Shown here piece after piece: positions 28,362 to 37,117 of a stretch of DNA of 64,000 bases. This stretch comes from Rohdeia sp041398665. GTDB taxonomy: Bacteria > Planctomycetota > UBA1135 > GCA-002686595. The stretch covers positions 24,200 to 88,199 of the forward strand of contig JAWKUH010000022.1 of the NCBI GenBank assembly GCA_041398665.1. Reading direction: 5' to 3'. Below the pieces are notes generated by a model. That model was not told the DNA's origin. It worked only from the letters and a program-made list of their open reading frames with translations, and did no database searches. The position numbers were made by a program, and so were the translations under genes. Every line of letters begins with the position of its first letter. Position 1 is the first letter of the stretch.

Positions 28362-29431
28362 TCCGACGCCTGCTGCGCGACCCGGGAGCCTTCGACTTCT
28401 TCCGGGCCGTCCAGGTGCTCGAACTCCACCTCGCGCGGACGCGCGGGCGTGGAGGCGTCCGCCGCGTCGGCGGCGACCACTCCTCCGTCGACACCGGGAT
28501 CGGTTTCGACGCGGAGCCGACGCTCGCGTTCGCGGAGCGTCAGATCGCGCGCGTCGTCGCGGCCGAGCAGGGCCGACTCCCACGCCCCGAGTACGAACTC
28601 TTCGTCAACTTCATGGGGCTCGTCGGCCCGGCCGGGACGCTGCCGCGCCACTACACGGAGACCGTCAGGCGCAGACTCCAGGCGCGCGACACCTCGCTCC
28701 GCGACTACGTCGCGATCTTCGACGACCGCGCGCTCGCGCTCTTCTACAGAGCGTGGCGGAAGTATCGACTCGCCGTCGAGTTCCCGCCGCAGGGCGCGAC
28801 CGAGCGCGACGTCGATCCGATCACCTCGGTCTTCCTCGGGCTGACCGGCCTGCTCCCGCTCGGGCGCGGTGCGCGCGTCGGCTCGGAGCAACTCGTCGAG
28901 GTGCACCACGCGGGACTGTTCTCCGACCGGCGCCGCTCGGCCGACGGATTGCGCGCGCTCGTGCGCGGCCTCCTGCGCTGCGAGGTCCGCGTCGAGCAGT
29001 TCGTCGGACAGTGGATCGAGCTCGATCCGTCGGCCTGGACGCGACTCGGCGGGATCGGCGGCGGTCAGTGCTCGCAGCTCGGCGAGAGCGCGGTGCTCGG
29101 CACGCGCGCCTGGTCGGTCGACGCGCGCATCCGCATCGTGGCGGGGCCGCTCTCGCGCGAGCGCTTCCGACAGCTCTGGCCGGGCGGCAAGGCGGCGCGC
29201 GTGCTCAGCCGTTCCGTGGCCTCCTACGTCGGACCGCTCGTCGACTTCGACTTCGAGTGGCGCCTCGAACCCGAGGCGCCGACGCCTGCGCGTCTCGGCG
29301 GCGAGCAGCAGCTCGGTCGCGACGCGTGGCTCGGCTGGTCGGACGCCGGGAGCCCCGACACGGCGATCTTCGCGCCCTCCTCCGTCGAGGCGCCCACGGC
29401 CGTGGAGAGCGCCACTACACTCGCGTCGTGA
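28325..29431 (+). CDS. tssG: T6SS baseplate protein TssG
   Basis: 368 residues from the ATG inside the tssF 3' end. Signature elements are RDPGAFDFFRAVQVLELHLA, GIGFDAEPTLAFAERQIARV, LFVNFMGLVGPAGTLPRHYT, FRAWRKYRLAVEF-type residues in the middle, and LGESAVLGTRAWSVDARIRI. Wedge partner of TssF. The gap after it contains a TACACT hexamer at its 3' end (29416-29421) that may serve clpV. Confidence 0.92.
   Translation: MAPSERKPDPPLIRRLLRDPGAFDFFRAVQVLELHLARTRGRGGVRRVGGDHSSVDTGIGFDAEPTLAFAERQIARVVAAEQGRLPRPEYELFVNFMGLVGPAGTLPRHYTETVRRRLQARDTSLRDYVAIFDDRALALFYRAWRKYRLAVEFPPQGATERDVDPITSVFLGLTGLLPLGRGARVGSEQLVEVHHAGLFSDRRRSADGLRALVRGLLRCEVRVEQFVGQWIELDPSAWTRLGGIGGGQCSQLGESAVLGTRAWSVDARIRIVAGPLSRERFRQLWPGGKAARVLSRSVASYVGPLVDFDFEWRLEPEAPTPARLGGEQQLGRDAWLGWSDAGSPDTAIFAPSSVEAPTAVESATTLAS
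29416..29421 (+). promoter_or_regulatory. Possible -10 hexamer TACACT
   Basis: Lies in the last codons of tssG, 90 bp before the clpV ATG. It belongs to the recurring TAnnnT pattern. Confidence 0.25.
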
Positions 29432-29510
29432 GTCCGCCGCTGCGGGCCTCCGACCGTTCCTCCCACCACTTCCCCCCAAGACTGGACCAGGTCCTGAACG
29501 AGGCTCGAGG

Positions 29511-32132
29511 ATGAACCTTCGCTCCCTGATCGGACGACTCGACGAGGTCTGCCGAGGCTCGCTCGAGGGCGCCGCCGGGCTCTGCCTCTCGCGCACGCAC
29601 TACAACGTCGAGATCGAGCACTGGCTGCTGAAGCTGCTCGACGCCGGCGGCACCGACCTCGAGTACGCGCTGCGCCACTTCGAGATCGACCCGGCGGACG
29701 TCGCGCGCCAGCTCGCGCGCGCCATGGAGCGGCTCAAGACCGGCAACGCGCGGCCCCCGGCGCTCTCGCCGTCGCTCGTCGAGCTCGCGCGCGAGGCGTG
29801 GCTCGTCGCCTCTCTCGACTTCGAGGCCTCGTCGGCGCGCTCAGGTCACGTGCTGCTCGCGCTGCTCACGAAGGACTCGCTCACGCGCCAGGCGCTCGAC
29901 TCGTGCCCGGCCCTCGAGAAGGTGCAGGTCGAGGTCCTGCGCAACCAGTTCCAGGGCATCACGAAGAACTCCGCCGAGGCGGTCGCGACGTCGACCGGCG
30001 GGAAGGCGAGCGCGCCTGCGCAGGGCGCCCCGCGTTCCGGCGGCGCACTCGACCAGTACACGAACGACCTCACCGCGGCGGCGCGCGAGGGGCGCATCGA
30101 CCCCGTGCTCGGCCGCGACTCCGAGATCCGTCAGATCATCGACATCCTCACGCGGAGGCGGCAGAACAACCCGATCCTCACGGGCGAGCCCGGCGTGGGC
30201 AAGACCGCCGTCGCCGAGGGCTTCGCGCTGCGCATCGCCGCGGGCGACGTGCCGGAACAGCTGAAGAACGTCTCCGTGCGCTCGCTCGACCTGGCGCTCC
30301 TCCAGGCGGGCGCCGGCGTGAAGGGCGAGTTCGAGAACCGTCTCAAGGGCGTGATCAACGAGGTCAAGTCCTCGGAGCAGCCCGTGATCCTCTTCATCGA
30401 CGAGGCGCACACGCTCATCGGAGCGGGCGGCTCCGCCGGACAGGGCGACGCAGCGAACCTCCTCAAGCCCGCGCTCGCGCGCGGCGAGCTGCGCACGATC
30501 GCCGCGACGACCTGGGCCGAGTACAAGAAGTACTTCGAACGTGATGCGGCGCTCGCGCGTCGCTTCCAGGTCGTGAAGGTCGAGGAGCCCTCCGAGGCGG
30601 TCGCGACCGAGATCATGCGCGGGCTCGTCTCGATGATGGAGACGCACCACAAGCTGCGCATCACCGACGAGGCGCTGCGCGAGTCGGTGCGTCTGTCGAA
30701 CCGCTACATCACGGGCCGCCAGCTCCCGGACAAGTCCGTGAGCGTGCTCGACACCGCGTGCGCGCGCGTCGCGCTGAGCCAGTCCTCGACGCCCGCCGCC
30801 ATCGAGGACTGCAACCGCACGTTGACGCGGATCGACACCGCGCTGCGGATGATCGAGCGCGAGCGCACCTCGGGACCGGTGGACGAGGAGGCCGAGGCGA
30901 AGCTGATGGCGGAACGGGAGTCCGAGTCCGCGCGCCTCGTCGCCCTCGAGGAGCGCTGGAACCGAGAGAAGGACCTCGTGCGCGAGATGGGCTCGATCCG
31001 CGACGAGATCGAGGCGGAGGGCGCTGACGACGCGGCTCGCGAGGACGCGCGCAACCGCCTCCAGGCACGACTCGCCGAGCTCCGCCAGGCGCAGGGCGAG
31101 GACCCGCTGGTCCATCCGTGGGTCGACGGCCAGGCGATCGCCGAGGTCATCTCGAACTGGACCGGCATCCCCGTGGGGCGCATGGTCTCGGACGAGATCA
31201 AGACGATCCTCTCGCTCGGCGAGCAGATGCGTCGACGCGTCGTCGGACAGGACCACGCCATCGAGTCGCTCGCGGAACGCATCCGCATGAGCCGAGCGAA
31301 CCTCACCGACCCGAACCGTCCGATCGGCGTGTTCATGCTGGTCGGGACGAGCGGCGTCGGCAAGACGGAGACCGCCATCAGCCTCGCCGAGCTGCTCTAC
31401 GGCGGCGAGCAGAACATGACGGTCATCAACATGTCGGAGTTCAAGGAGGAGCACAAGGTGTCGCTCCTCATGGGCTCGCCCCCCGGCTACGTCGGCTACG
31501 GCGAGGGCGGCATCCTCACCGAGGCCGTGCGTCGCAAGCCGTACAGCGTGGTGCTGCTCGACGAACTCGAGAAGGCCCACCCCGGTGTGCAGGACGTCTT
31601 CTACCAGGTCTTCGACAAGGGTTCGTTGCGAGACGGCGAGGGCCGCGACATCGACTTCCGCAACACGGTCATCCTCATGACCACCAACGCGGGCACCGAC
31701 ACGATCATGTCGTTGATGGGCGATCCGGAGACGATGCCGAACGCGTCGGGGCTCGCCGAGGCGTTGAAGCCCGAACTGCTCAAGACCTTCAAGCCCGCGT
31801 TCCTCGGCCGCGTGACGTTGCTCCCGTACTTCCCGCTCTCCGACGAGGTCATCCGCAACATCGTGCGACTCAAGCTCGACAAGGTCGTGCGACGCGTCGC
31901 CGAGAACTACTCCGCGGAGCTCACCTACGACGACGCCGTCGTCGACGCGATCGCCGCGCGCTGCACCGAGGTCGAGTCGGGGGCACGGAACATCGACCAC
32001 ATCCTGAACGGGTCGATCCTGCCCGAGATGGCCACGCGTTTCCTCGGCCACCTGGCCGACGGAAACGCCGTGACGGGGGTCTCCGTCCAGATTGCGGAGG
32101 ATGGGACCTTCCAGTACGCTCTCCGCGAGTGA
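29511..32132 (+). CDS. tssH: T6SS sheath-disassembly AAA+ ATPase ClpV (TssH)
   Basis: 873 residues. The N-domain (HYNVEIEHWLLKLLDAGGTD) binds contracted sheath in this family. AAA1: Walker A GEPGVGKT, Walker B VILFIDEAHTLIGAG. A middle coiled-coil domain follows (DTALRMIERERTSGPVDEEA). AAA2: Walker A GTSGVGKTE, pore loop GSPPGYVGYGEGG, Walker B VVLLDELEKAHPG, sensor TTNAGTDTIM. The motif WTGIPVGRM precedes AAA2, as in all ClpB/ClpV proteins. The start ATG is chosen for the N-domain boundary. Recycles TssBC after firing. Confidence 0.95.
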   Translation: MNLRSLIGRLDEVCRGSLEGAAGLCLSRTHYNVEIEHWLLKLLDAGGTDLEYALRHFEIDPADVARQLARAMERLKTGNARPPALSPSLVELAREAWLVASLDFEASSARSGHVLLALLTKDSLTRQALDSCPALEKVQVEVLRNQFQGITKNSAEAVATSTGGKASAPAQGAPRSGGALDQYTNDLTAAAREGRIDPVLGRDSEIRQIIDILTRRRQNNPILTGEPGVGKTAVAEGFALRIAAGDVPEQLKNVSVRSLDLALLQAGAGVKGEFENRLKGVINEVKSSEQPVILFIDEAHTLIGAGGSAGQGDAANLLKPALARGELRTIAATTWAEYKKYFERDAALARRFQVVKVEEPSEAVATEIMRGLVSMMETHHKLRITDEALRESVRLSNRYITGRQLPDKSVSVLDTACARVALSQSSTPAAIEDCNRTLTRIDTALRMIERERTSGPVDEEAEAKLMAERESESARLVALEERWNREKDLVREMGSIRDEIEAEGADDAAREDARNRLQARLAELRQAQGEDPLVHPWVDGQAIAEVISNWTGIPVGRMVSDEIKTILSLGEQMRRRVVGQDHAIESLAERIRMSRANLTDPNRPIGVFMLVGTSGVGKTETAISLAELLYGGEQNMTVINMSEFKEEHKVSLLMGSPPGYVGYGEGGILTEAVRRKPYSVVLLDELEKAHPGVQDVFYQVFDKGSLRDGEGRDIDFRNTVILMTTNAGTDTIMSLMGDPETMPNASGLAEALKPELLKTFKPAFLGRVTLLPYFPLSDEVIRNIVRLKLDKVVRRVAENYSAELTYDDAVVDAIAARCTEVESGARNIDHILNGSILPEMATRFLGHLADGNAVTGVSVQIAEDGTFQYALRE

Positions 32133-32281
32133 TCACGTCCGCCTCCGTCGGTCGGCCGGCCACCGTGGCCCGCTCTTCACGGAGTGCCTCACTACGAACC
32201 TGTCTCGGGTGACGCCGATGGGTGCGTTCGCCCCCCAACTCGAGCGATCGACGCAAGGTCGTCGAGCTCACTAGAACGAAC

Positions 32282-32286
32282 GGAGG
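32282..32286 (+). promoter_or_regulatory. Strong Shine-Dalgarno GGAGG of hcp1
   Basis: GGAGG sits 6 nt before the ATG at 32293. It is one of the strongest ribosome sites in the window and fits the high amount of tube protein needed. Confidence 0.6.
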
Positions 32287-32292
32287 AAGCTC

Positions 32293-32784
32293 ATGGGTGT
32301 GTTCATGAAGGTCGACGCCGGCGGCGGTCGCGAAGGGATCCAAGGCGACTCGAAATTCGCCAAGCACGAGGGCTGGATCGTGTGCGAGAGCTGCACGATC
32401 CCGACCACGCGCCCGGAGTCCCAGACCACGATGGGCAAGGTCACCGACCGTACGCGTGCGAACCTCGACTTCGAGGACATGCAGGTGAAGAAGGCCATGG
32501 ACAAGGCGAGTCCGGGCCTCATGCGCTGGAACCTCTACGGCGACGCGCGCACGGTCACGGTGCACTTCACCGACGAGAAGGAGTGGTACCTCCAGCTCAT
32601 CCTGAAGAACGTGATCCTCACGAAGCTCGACATCGACGCCGACGCCGAGGGCGCGGCCTCCGAGACGCTGAGCCTCGACTTCACGTACATCGACTACCAG
32701 TACCGGACCAAGCAGCCGGACGGGAAGACGTACGACGCCGCGATCAAGATGGAGTACGACATCGCCCTCGGCGAGGTCCAGTGA
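32293..32784 (+). CDS. tssD: T6SS tube protein Hcp (copy 1)
   Basis: 163 residues. Hcp features: a start of the type MGVFMKVDAGGGREGIQGDS with KHEGWIVCESCTI, a conserved core VTVHFTDEKEWYLQLILKNV, and the last strand ETLSLDFTYIDYQYRT. Hexameric Hcp rings stack to form the expelled tube and act as chaperones for small cargo. It is separated from clpV by 160 bp and from hcp2 by 195 bp with a stem-loop, so it may have its own transcript. The strong GGAGG site supports high expression. Confidence 0.85.
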   Translation: MGVFMKVDAGGGREGIQGDSKFAKHEGWIVCESCTIPTTRPESQTTMGKVTDRTRANLDFEDMQVKKAMDKASPGLMRWNLYGDARTVTVHFTDEKEWYLQLILKNVILTKLDIDADAEGAASETLSLDFTYIDYQYRTKQPDGKTYDAAIKMEYDIALGEVQ

Positions 32785-32840
32785 CGCGCGGCCCGCGCGT
32801 CGCGTCCCGACGGGAGCGACGCACGGGTGACGAGCGACGA

Positions 32841-32875
32841 CAGCGGCGGGCGGGGACACGTCTCGCCCGCCGCTG
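32841..32875 (+). terminator. GC-rich stem-loop between hcp1 and hcp2
   Basis: Perfect 12-bp inverted repeat CAGCGGCGGGCG / CGCCCGCCGCTG with an 11-nt loop, no T tract. It may be a partial terminator or an mRNA 3'-end stabiliser for hcp1. Confidence 0.45.
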
Positions 32876-32979
32876 TGCACTTCCGGCGGGACGAGCCGGA
32901 CACGCCCCGGACCGGTGGCCGCGCGCGTCGCGCACCCACGGTCCGATGCGCTCACGAGGAAGCGTGACGAGCGACATCG

Positions 32980-33507
32980 ATGACGAGCGACATCACGGTC
33001 TTGATGAAGGTCGAGGACATCGAGGGATCGTCGACCCTCGAGGGTTACGACCCCGAACCCAACGGTTCGCACGTCGGGTGGATCCCGATCGAGTCGTGCT
33101 CGTTCAACTTCCACCGCGACGTGACCGTCGCGGACGAGGACTCGGACGACGAGTCCGAGGTGCGCGGGTCACCGAACCGCGTCGACCCGCTCACCGTGAA
33201 GCGGACCTCCGACTTCACGACGGCCAAGCTGCTCATGTGGCTGGCCAACGCGGAGAACAAGGAACCGAAGCGCGCCGTCACGATCGACTACGTCGTCCCG
33301 AGCGGGCGCTACTACCTGCGCTACGAGATCGAGGGCGCCGAACTCGTCTCGTGCAGCCTCTCGTACCAGGAGCCCGACGACGCCTCGGAGACGCTGGTCT
33401 TCACCTTCGACAAGGTGAAGATCTTCCAGAGGCCGATCGGTGAGTCGGGGGAGGTCGACACGTCCAAGGAGGACGTGGCGGAGTACGTCGTGTTCGAGGG
33501 CAAGTAG
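32980..33507 (+). CDS. Hcp-family protein (copy 2)
   Basis: 175 residues. The fold order parallels Hcp: LMKVEDIEGSSTLEGYD, GSHVGWIPIESCSFNFHRD, a charged loop, DPLTVKRTSDFTTAKLLMWL, VTIDYVVPSGRYYLRYEIEG, and ETLVFTFDKVKIFQ. It is more like the N-terminal domain of the following Hcp-VgrG fusion than like hcp1, notably in the long acidic loop at residues 50-65. It may be a specialised tube subunit sitting next to the spike. Function by family is known; the special role is inferred. Confidence 0.7.
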   Translation: MTSDITVLMKVEDIEGSSTLEGYDPEPNGSHVGWIPIESCSFNFHRDVTVADEDSDDESEVRGSPNRVDPLTVKRTSDFTTAKLLMWLANAENKEPKRAVTIDYVVPSGRYYLRYEIEGAELVSCSLSYQEPDDASETLVFTFDKVKIFQRPIGESGEVDTSKEDVAEYVVFEGK

Positions 33508-33514
33508 GCGCGGC

Positions 33515-33542
33515 CGCCGCGGGCTCGCACGTCCCCGCGGCG
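33515..33542 (+). terminator. Small GC stem-loop after hcp2
   Basis: CGCCGCGGG / CCCGCGGCG inverted repeat (9 bp, 10-nt loop), directly after the hcp2 stop, without a T tract. Confidence 0.35.
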
Positions 33543-33594
33543 ACGTCGACGGAACCACACCGAGAGAGAACGGCGAACCGAGAGGAGTGTCGAC

Positions 33595-36348
33595 ATGCCG
33601 GCCTTCATGAGCATCGGGAAGGAAGAGGACCAGTGGGTGGACCCGGGTGACATCAAGGGCGACGTCACCGGCAAGTTCCACAAGGACTGGATGAAGATCA
33701 CGTCCTTCAGCGTCGACATGAAGGACGAGTACCGCTCCAGCATGTGGGACGACCTGCAGGACCCGCGCACGGCGAGGGCCCGCAAGCGCGAGGAGGCGGA
33801 GAAGGGCGGCGGGTCGAAGGGCGGTGCGTCGAAGCGCGGCAACGAGAAGCGCGTCAACACGTTGACCGTGACCAAGCCGTTCGACACGGCGTCGGTGAAG
33901 ATCCTCGAGTGGGCGAAGTCGTCCGTGATGCACGACATCCAGATCGACTGCTGCACGATGGAGGAGGACTGGCCGTTCCTCTCCCTGATCTTCATGGGCG
34001 TGCAGCCCACGCGTTCGAGCTTCGAGGACGAGCCCAGCGAGTCGCTCGAGTTCACGTGGAAGAAGGCGCTCGTCTTCACCTGGAAGTTCTCGGAGTCCGG
34101 CGAGTTCGACGCCTGGGACATCGCGGAGTTCGGCGAGGAGGAGGTCGCGTCCGTCTCGACGGCCGCGCAGCGCGGACTGTCCGACTACACGCCTCCGCCG
34201 CCGTCGACGAACGACGCGGCCGCGCGGGGCGGCGGCGGTGGGGCGCTCGCGTCGGCGCTGACCGGCGCGCTGCCCCCGATCGAGGAGGAGTCCACGACCT
34301 ACGACCAGGAGCGCCGCACGATCACGATGGAGAAGGTCGGGAGTCTCGAGTTCACGCTCGAGTCCTTCCGCGCGCAGGAGCGGCTCTCCACGATGTTCGT
34401 GTACGACCTCGAACTCGTCTCCGACAAGACCAAGATCGCGCCGAAGGACGTCGTCGGGCACGAGGTGAAGTTCGCGATCCGCGACGAGGAGGGGCGCGAG
34501 GACGACAAGCGCGATCCACGCTTCTTCACCGGGATCGTCGCGAGCTTCCTCGTGGGCGAGATGGCGAGCGACCGGTCGCGCCGCTACCACGCCGTCGTCT
34601 ATCCGAAGGTCTGGATGCTCTCGCAGCGCTCGAACTGCCGCGTCTTCCAGGACAAGACGGTCAAGGAGATCGTCGAGAAGGTGTTCTCGGACGCGAAGTT
34701 CTCGGACTACGACCTCGGCGGCGTCACCAAGACGCACCCGAAGCTGCCGTACTGCGTCCAGTACAACGAGACCGATCTCGCGTTCGTCAAGCGGCTCCTC
34801 GAGGAGCACGGCATCTTCTACTTCTTCAAGCACGAGGAGAAGAAGCACACGATGATGCTGTGCGACGGGCCCGCAGGCTACGTCAAGTCGAAGGAGGACC
34901 CGCTCCAGTTCGACTGGGAGGTGCACGCCGAACCGCGCGTCACCGCGTGGAGGACGAACTACTCGTTCGTGCCAGGCAAGTTCGCCGCGACGGACTACAA
35001 CTTCGAGACGCCGCGCGAGCCCGTGAAGGCGCAGTCGCAGACGAAGATCGACCTCCAGGGCATCAAGGACGTCGAGATCTTCGAGTACCCCGGCCTGTTC
35101 CCGGACGCCGACCGCGGGACGACCGTCGCCGACCTGAGGCTCCAGGAGCGTGAGGTCGGGCACGAGTTCGTGCACGCCGTGAGCTGCTACGACAACATCG
35201 CGCCGGGGATGACGATCGCGGTCGAGGGACTGCCGGGCGAGGACCCCGACAAGTCCACCGCGAAGGACCGCTTCCTCGTGACGGGCGTCCGTCACCACGC
35301 GGAGCAGATGCCGGAGTACGGGCTCAGCATCATCGGCTACCGCAACATCGTCACCTGCATCCCCGAGAAGGTGCCCTACACTCCGCCGCGGACGACACCG
35401 AAGCCGCGCATCCACGGTCCGCTGACCGCGGTCGTCGTCGGCGACAAGGAGAAGGACGAGGACCTCGTCGACACCGACAAGTACGGTCGCGTGAAGGTCC
35501 AGTTCCACTGGGACCGCGAGGGCAAGAAGAACGCCGACAGTTCCTGCTGGATCCGCGTCGCGCAGAGCATGGCGGGCGCCGGCTACGGCTCCGTGATGCT
35601 GCCCCGCATCGGTTGGGAGGTCGTCGTCTCCTTCCTCGACGGCGACCCCGACCGGCCCCTCGTGACGGGAGCCGTGTACAACGAGCTCCACATGCCGCCG
35701 CACGAGCTGCCCGGCGCGAAGCACAAGACCACGATCATGTCCCGCAGCTTCCCGAACGGGAACAAGGACAGTTTCAACGAGCTCTCGTTCCACGACGAGA
35801 AGGACAAGGAAGAGGTCTACTTCCACGCGGAGCGCGACTTCAAGCGCGTCGTCGAGCACGACGACGTCCTCGAGGTCGGCGAGAAGGAGGACGGTTCGCA
35901 GACCGTCACCGTCCAGGGCGACCAGTCGATCACGGTCGCGAAGGGCAACCGCACACTGGCGGTCGAGAAGGGAACCGAGACGATCACCGTCAAGGGCGAT
36001 CGCGCGGTCACGGTGCAGTCCGGCGACTACACGATCGACGTGAGCTCCGGGAAGCTCGCCGTCACCGCCTCTTCCGAGATCGAGTTGAAGGTCGGCGGCA
36101 ACTCCGTCAAGATCGACACGTCGAGCATCACGCTGAAGGTCGGCGGCAACTCGATCAAGATCGACAGCTCGGGCATCGTCCAGAAGGTCGGCGGTTCGCA
36201 GACCAAGGTCGACAACATGGGCGTCGAGCTGAAGGGCATGAACGTCAAGGCCAAGGGAGACATGCAGACCGAGGTCAAGGGCATGATGGTCTCCATCTCC
36301 GCCGACGCGATGCTGAAGACCAAGGGCGGCATCACGATGATCCAGTGA
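33595..36348 (+). CDS. Hcp-VgrG fusion spike protein
   Basis: 917 residues. Residues about 1-185 form an Hcp-like domain (FHKDWMKITSFSVDM, NTLTVTKPFDTASVKILEWA, WPFLSLIFMGVQPT, ESLEFTWKKALVF) with a basic insert at 60-85. A Pro/Gly/Ala linker follows (about 195-228). A full VgrG then begins at about 228: gp27-like base (LEFTLESFRAQERLSTMFVY, YCVQYNETDLAFVKRLLEEH, GIFYFFKHE), gp5 OB fold (DKYGRVKVQFHWDREGKK, SCWIRVAQSMAGAGYGSVML, PRIGWEVVVSFLDGDPDRPL), then a repetitive beta-prism (ELKVGGNSVKIDTSSITLKV) to the end. No C-terminal effector domain. VgrG trimers cap the tube and carry PAAR. The Hcp fusion is unusual. Confidence 0.9.
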   Translation: MPAFMSIGKEEDQWVDPGDIKGDVTGKFHKDWMKITSFSVDMKDEYRSSMWDDLQDPRTARARKREEAEKGGGSKGGASKRGNEKRVNTLTVTKPFDTASVKILEWAKSSVMHDIQIDCCTMEEDWPFLSLIFMGVQPTRSSFEDEPSESLEFTWKKALVFTWKFSESGEFDAWDIAEFGEEEVASVSTAAQRGLSDYTPPPPSTNDAAARGGGGGALASALTGALPPIEEESTTYDQERRTITMEKVGSLEFTLESFRAQERLSTMFVYDLELVSDKTKIAPKDVVGHEVKFAIRDEEGREDDKRDPRFFTGIVASFLVGEMASDRSRRYHAVVYPKVWMLSQRSNCRVFQDKTVKEIVEKVFSDAKFSDYDLGGVTKTHPKLPYCVQYNETDLAFVKRLLEEHGIFYFFKHEEKKHTMMLCDGPAGYVKSKEDPLQFDWEVHAEPRVTAWRTNYSFVPGKFAATDYNFETPREPVKAQSQTKIDLQGIKDVEIFEYPGLFPDADRGTTVADLRLQEREVGHEFVHAVSCYDNIAPGMTIAVEGLPGEDPDKSTAKDRFLVTGVRHHAEQMPEYGLSIIGYRNIVTCIPEKVPYTPPRTTPKPRIHGPLTAVVVGDKEKDEDLVDTDKYGRVKVQFHWDREGKKNADSSCWIRVAQSMAGAGYGSVMLPRIGWEVVVSFLDGDPDRPLVTGAVYNELHMPPHELPGAKHKTTIMSRSFPNGNKDSFNELSFHDEKDKEEVYFHAERDFKRVVEHDDVLEVGEKEDGSQTVTVQGDQSITVAKGNRTLAVEKGTETITVKGDRAVTVQSGDYTIDVSSGKLAVTASSEIELKVGGNSVKIDTSSITLKVGGNSIKIDSSGIVQKVGGSQTKVDNMGVELKGMNVKAKGDMQTEVKGMMVSISADAMLKTKGGITMIQ

Positions 36349-36466
36349 CGTGCGGGCGCGGTCCCGGTCGACGGGACCTTGCGCGCATGTCTCTCGGACG
36401 ACGAGCACTCCACCGCGGCCCGCACCGACCGGGCCACTCGTTCCCACGCACCACACCACCCGACCG

Positions 36467-37087
36467 ATGACCGAGACGACGAGCGAGAGCGGAGCGCCCC
36501 TCGAGCTGCGCAAGGTGGAGGCGGACCTCGCGCAGGAGGTGCTCGAGAAGTACGAGCAGGGCGAGGAGGCGCTCGCCGTGCACGGCGACGGCATGTCGCC
36601 GGGCGAGTACCTCGCGGCGCTCCTCGAGGCCGAGGAGGCGCAGGAGGCGCTCGCCTTCCTCGCCTTCGCGTTGCCGCGGCGCGACGCGCTCGCCTGGTGC
36701 CTGCGCGCCGTGCGCGAGCACGGCGGCGAACCGTCGCTCGAAGAGGCCGCCGCCGTCGAGTCGACCGCGGCCTGGATCGAGGAGCCGTCGGACGAATGCC
36801 GGCGCGCCGCCGGCGAGGCCGCGGAGCGCGCGGGCTACGAGTCGCCGGCGGGCTGTCTGGCCCTCTCCGTCTTCTTCGCGGAGGGGAGCATGTCTCCGGC
36901 GGACTGCCCGGCCGTGCCGGTCGGCGAGAGCTACTGCCCGAAGACCGTGAGCGTCGCGCTCCAGCTCCTCGTCCTCGCCGATCCCGATCGTGGCGAGGAG
37001 ATCGCGCGCGAACTCGTGCAGCTCGGGGTCGAGGCGGCGAACACGCCGGCGCCCTGGGACTCGGAGCCGTCGAGCGCCGCGAACTGA
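36467..37087 (+). CDS. Unknown acidic helical protein between VgrG and PAAR
   Basis: 206 residues, rich in Ala and Glu. Predicted mostly helical: EADLAQEVLEKYEQGEEALA, SPGEYLAALLEAEEAQEALA, FLAFALPRRDALAWCLRAV. A second half has YESPAGCLALSVFFAEGSMS and CPKTVSVALQLLVLADPDRG. I do not assign a family with confidence. Similar small proteins encoded next to PAAR/VgrG genes in environmental T6SS loci are thought to be adaptors; that role here is inferred from position alone. No signal peptide or membrane helix. The start ATG was chosen as the first one after the vgrG stop that gives a full-length protein. Confidence 0.65.
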   Translation: MTETTSESGAPLELRKVEADLAQEVLEKYEQGEEALAVHGDGMSPGEYLAALLEAEEAQEALAFLAFALPRRDALAWCLRAVREHGGEPSLEEAAAVESTAAWIEEPSDECRRAAGEAAERAGYESPAGCLALSVFFAEGSMSPADCPAVPVGESYCPKTVSVALQLLVLADPDRGEEIARELVQLGVEAANTPAPWDSEPSSAAN

Positions 37088-37094
37088 TCCGCGC

Positions 37095-37100
37095 TATCCT
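37095..37100 (+). promoter_or_regulatory. Possible -10 hexamer TATCCT
   Basis: Lies 18 bp before the PAAR ATG, in the short gap after the upstream gene. Confidence 0.25.
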
Positions 37101-37117
37101 CGTCCCGGAGTCGAACC

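Noticed and set aside
33595..36348. A C-terminal effector extension on VgrG
   Set aside because: The end is a regular beta-prism repeat finishing in KTKGGITMIQ; no additional domain follows.
36467..37087. Immunity protein for an effector
   Set aside because: No effector gene is adjacent on that side and there is no signal peptide. An adaptor role fits the position better, though it is unproven.
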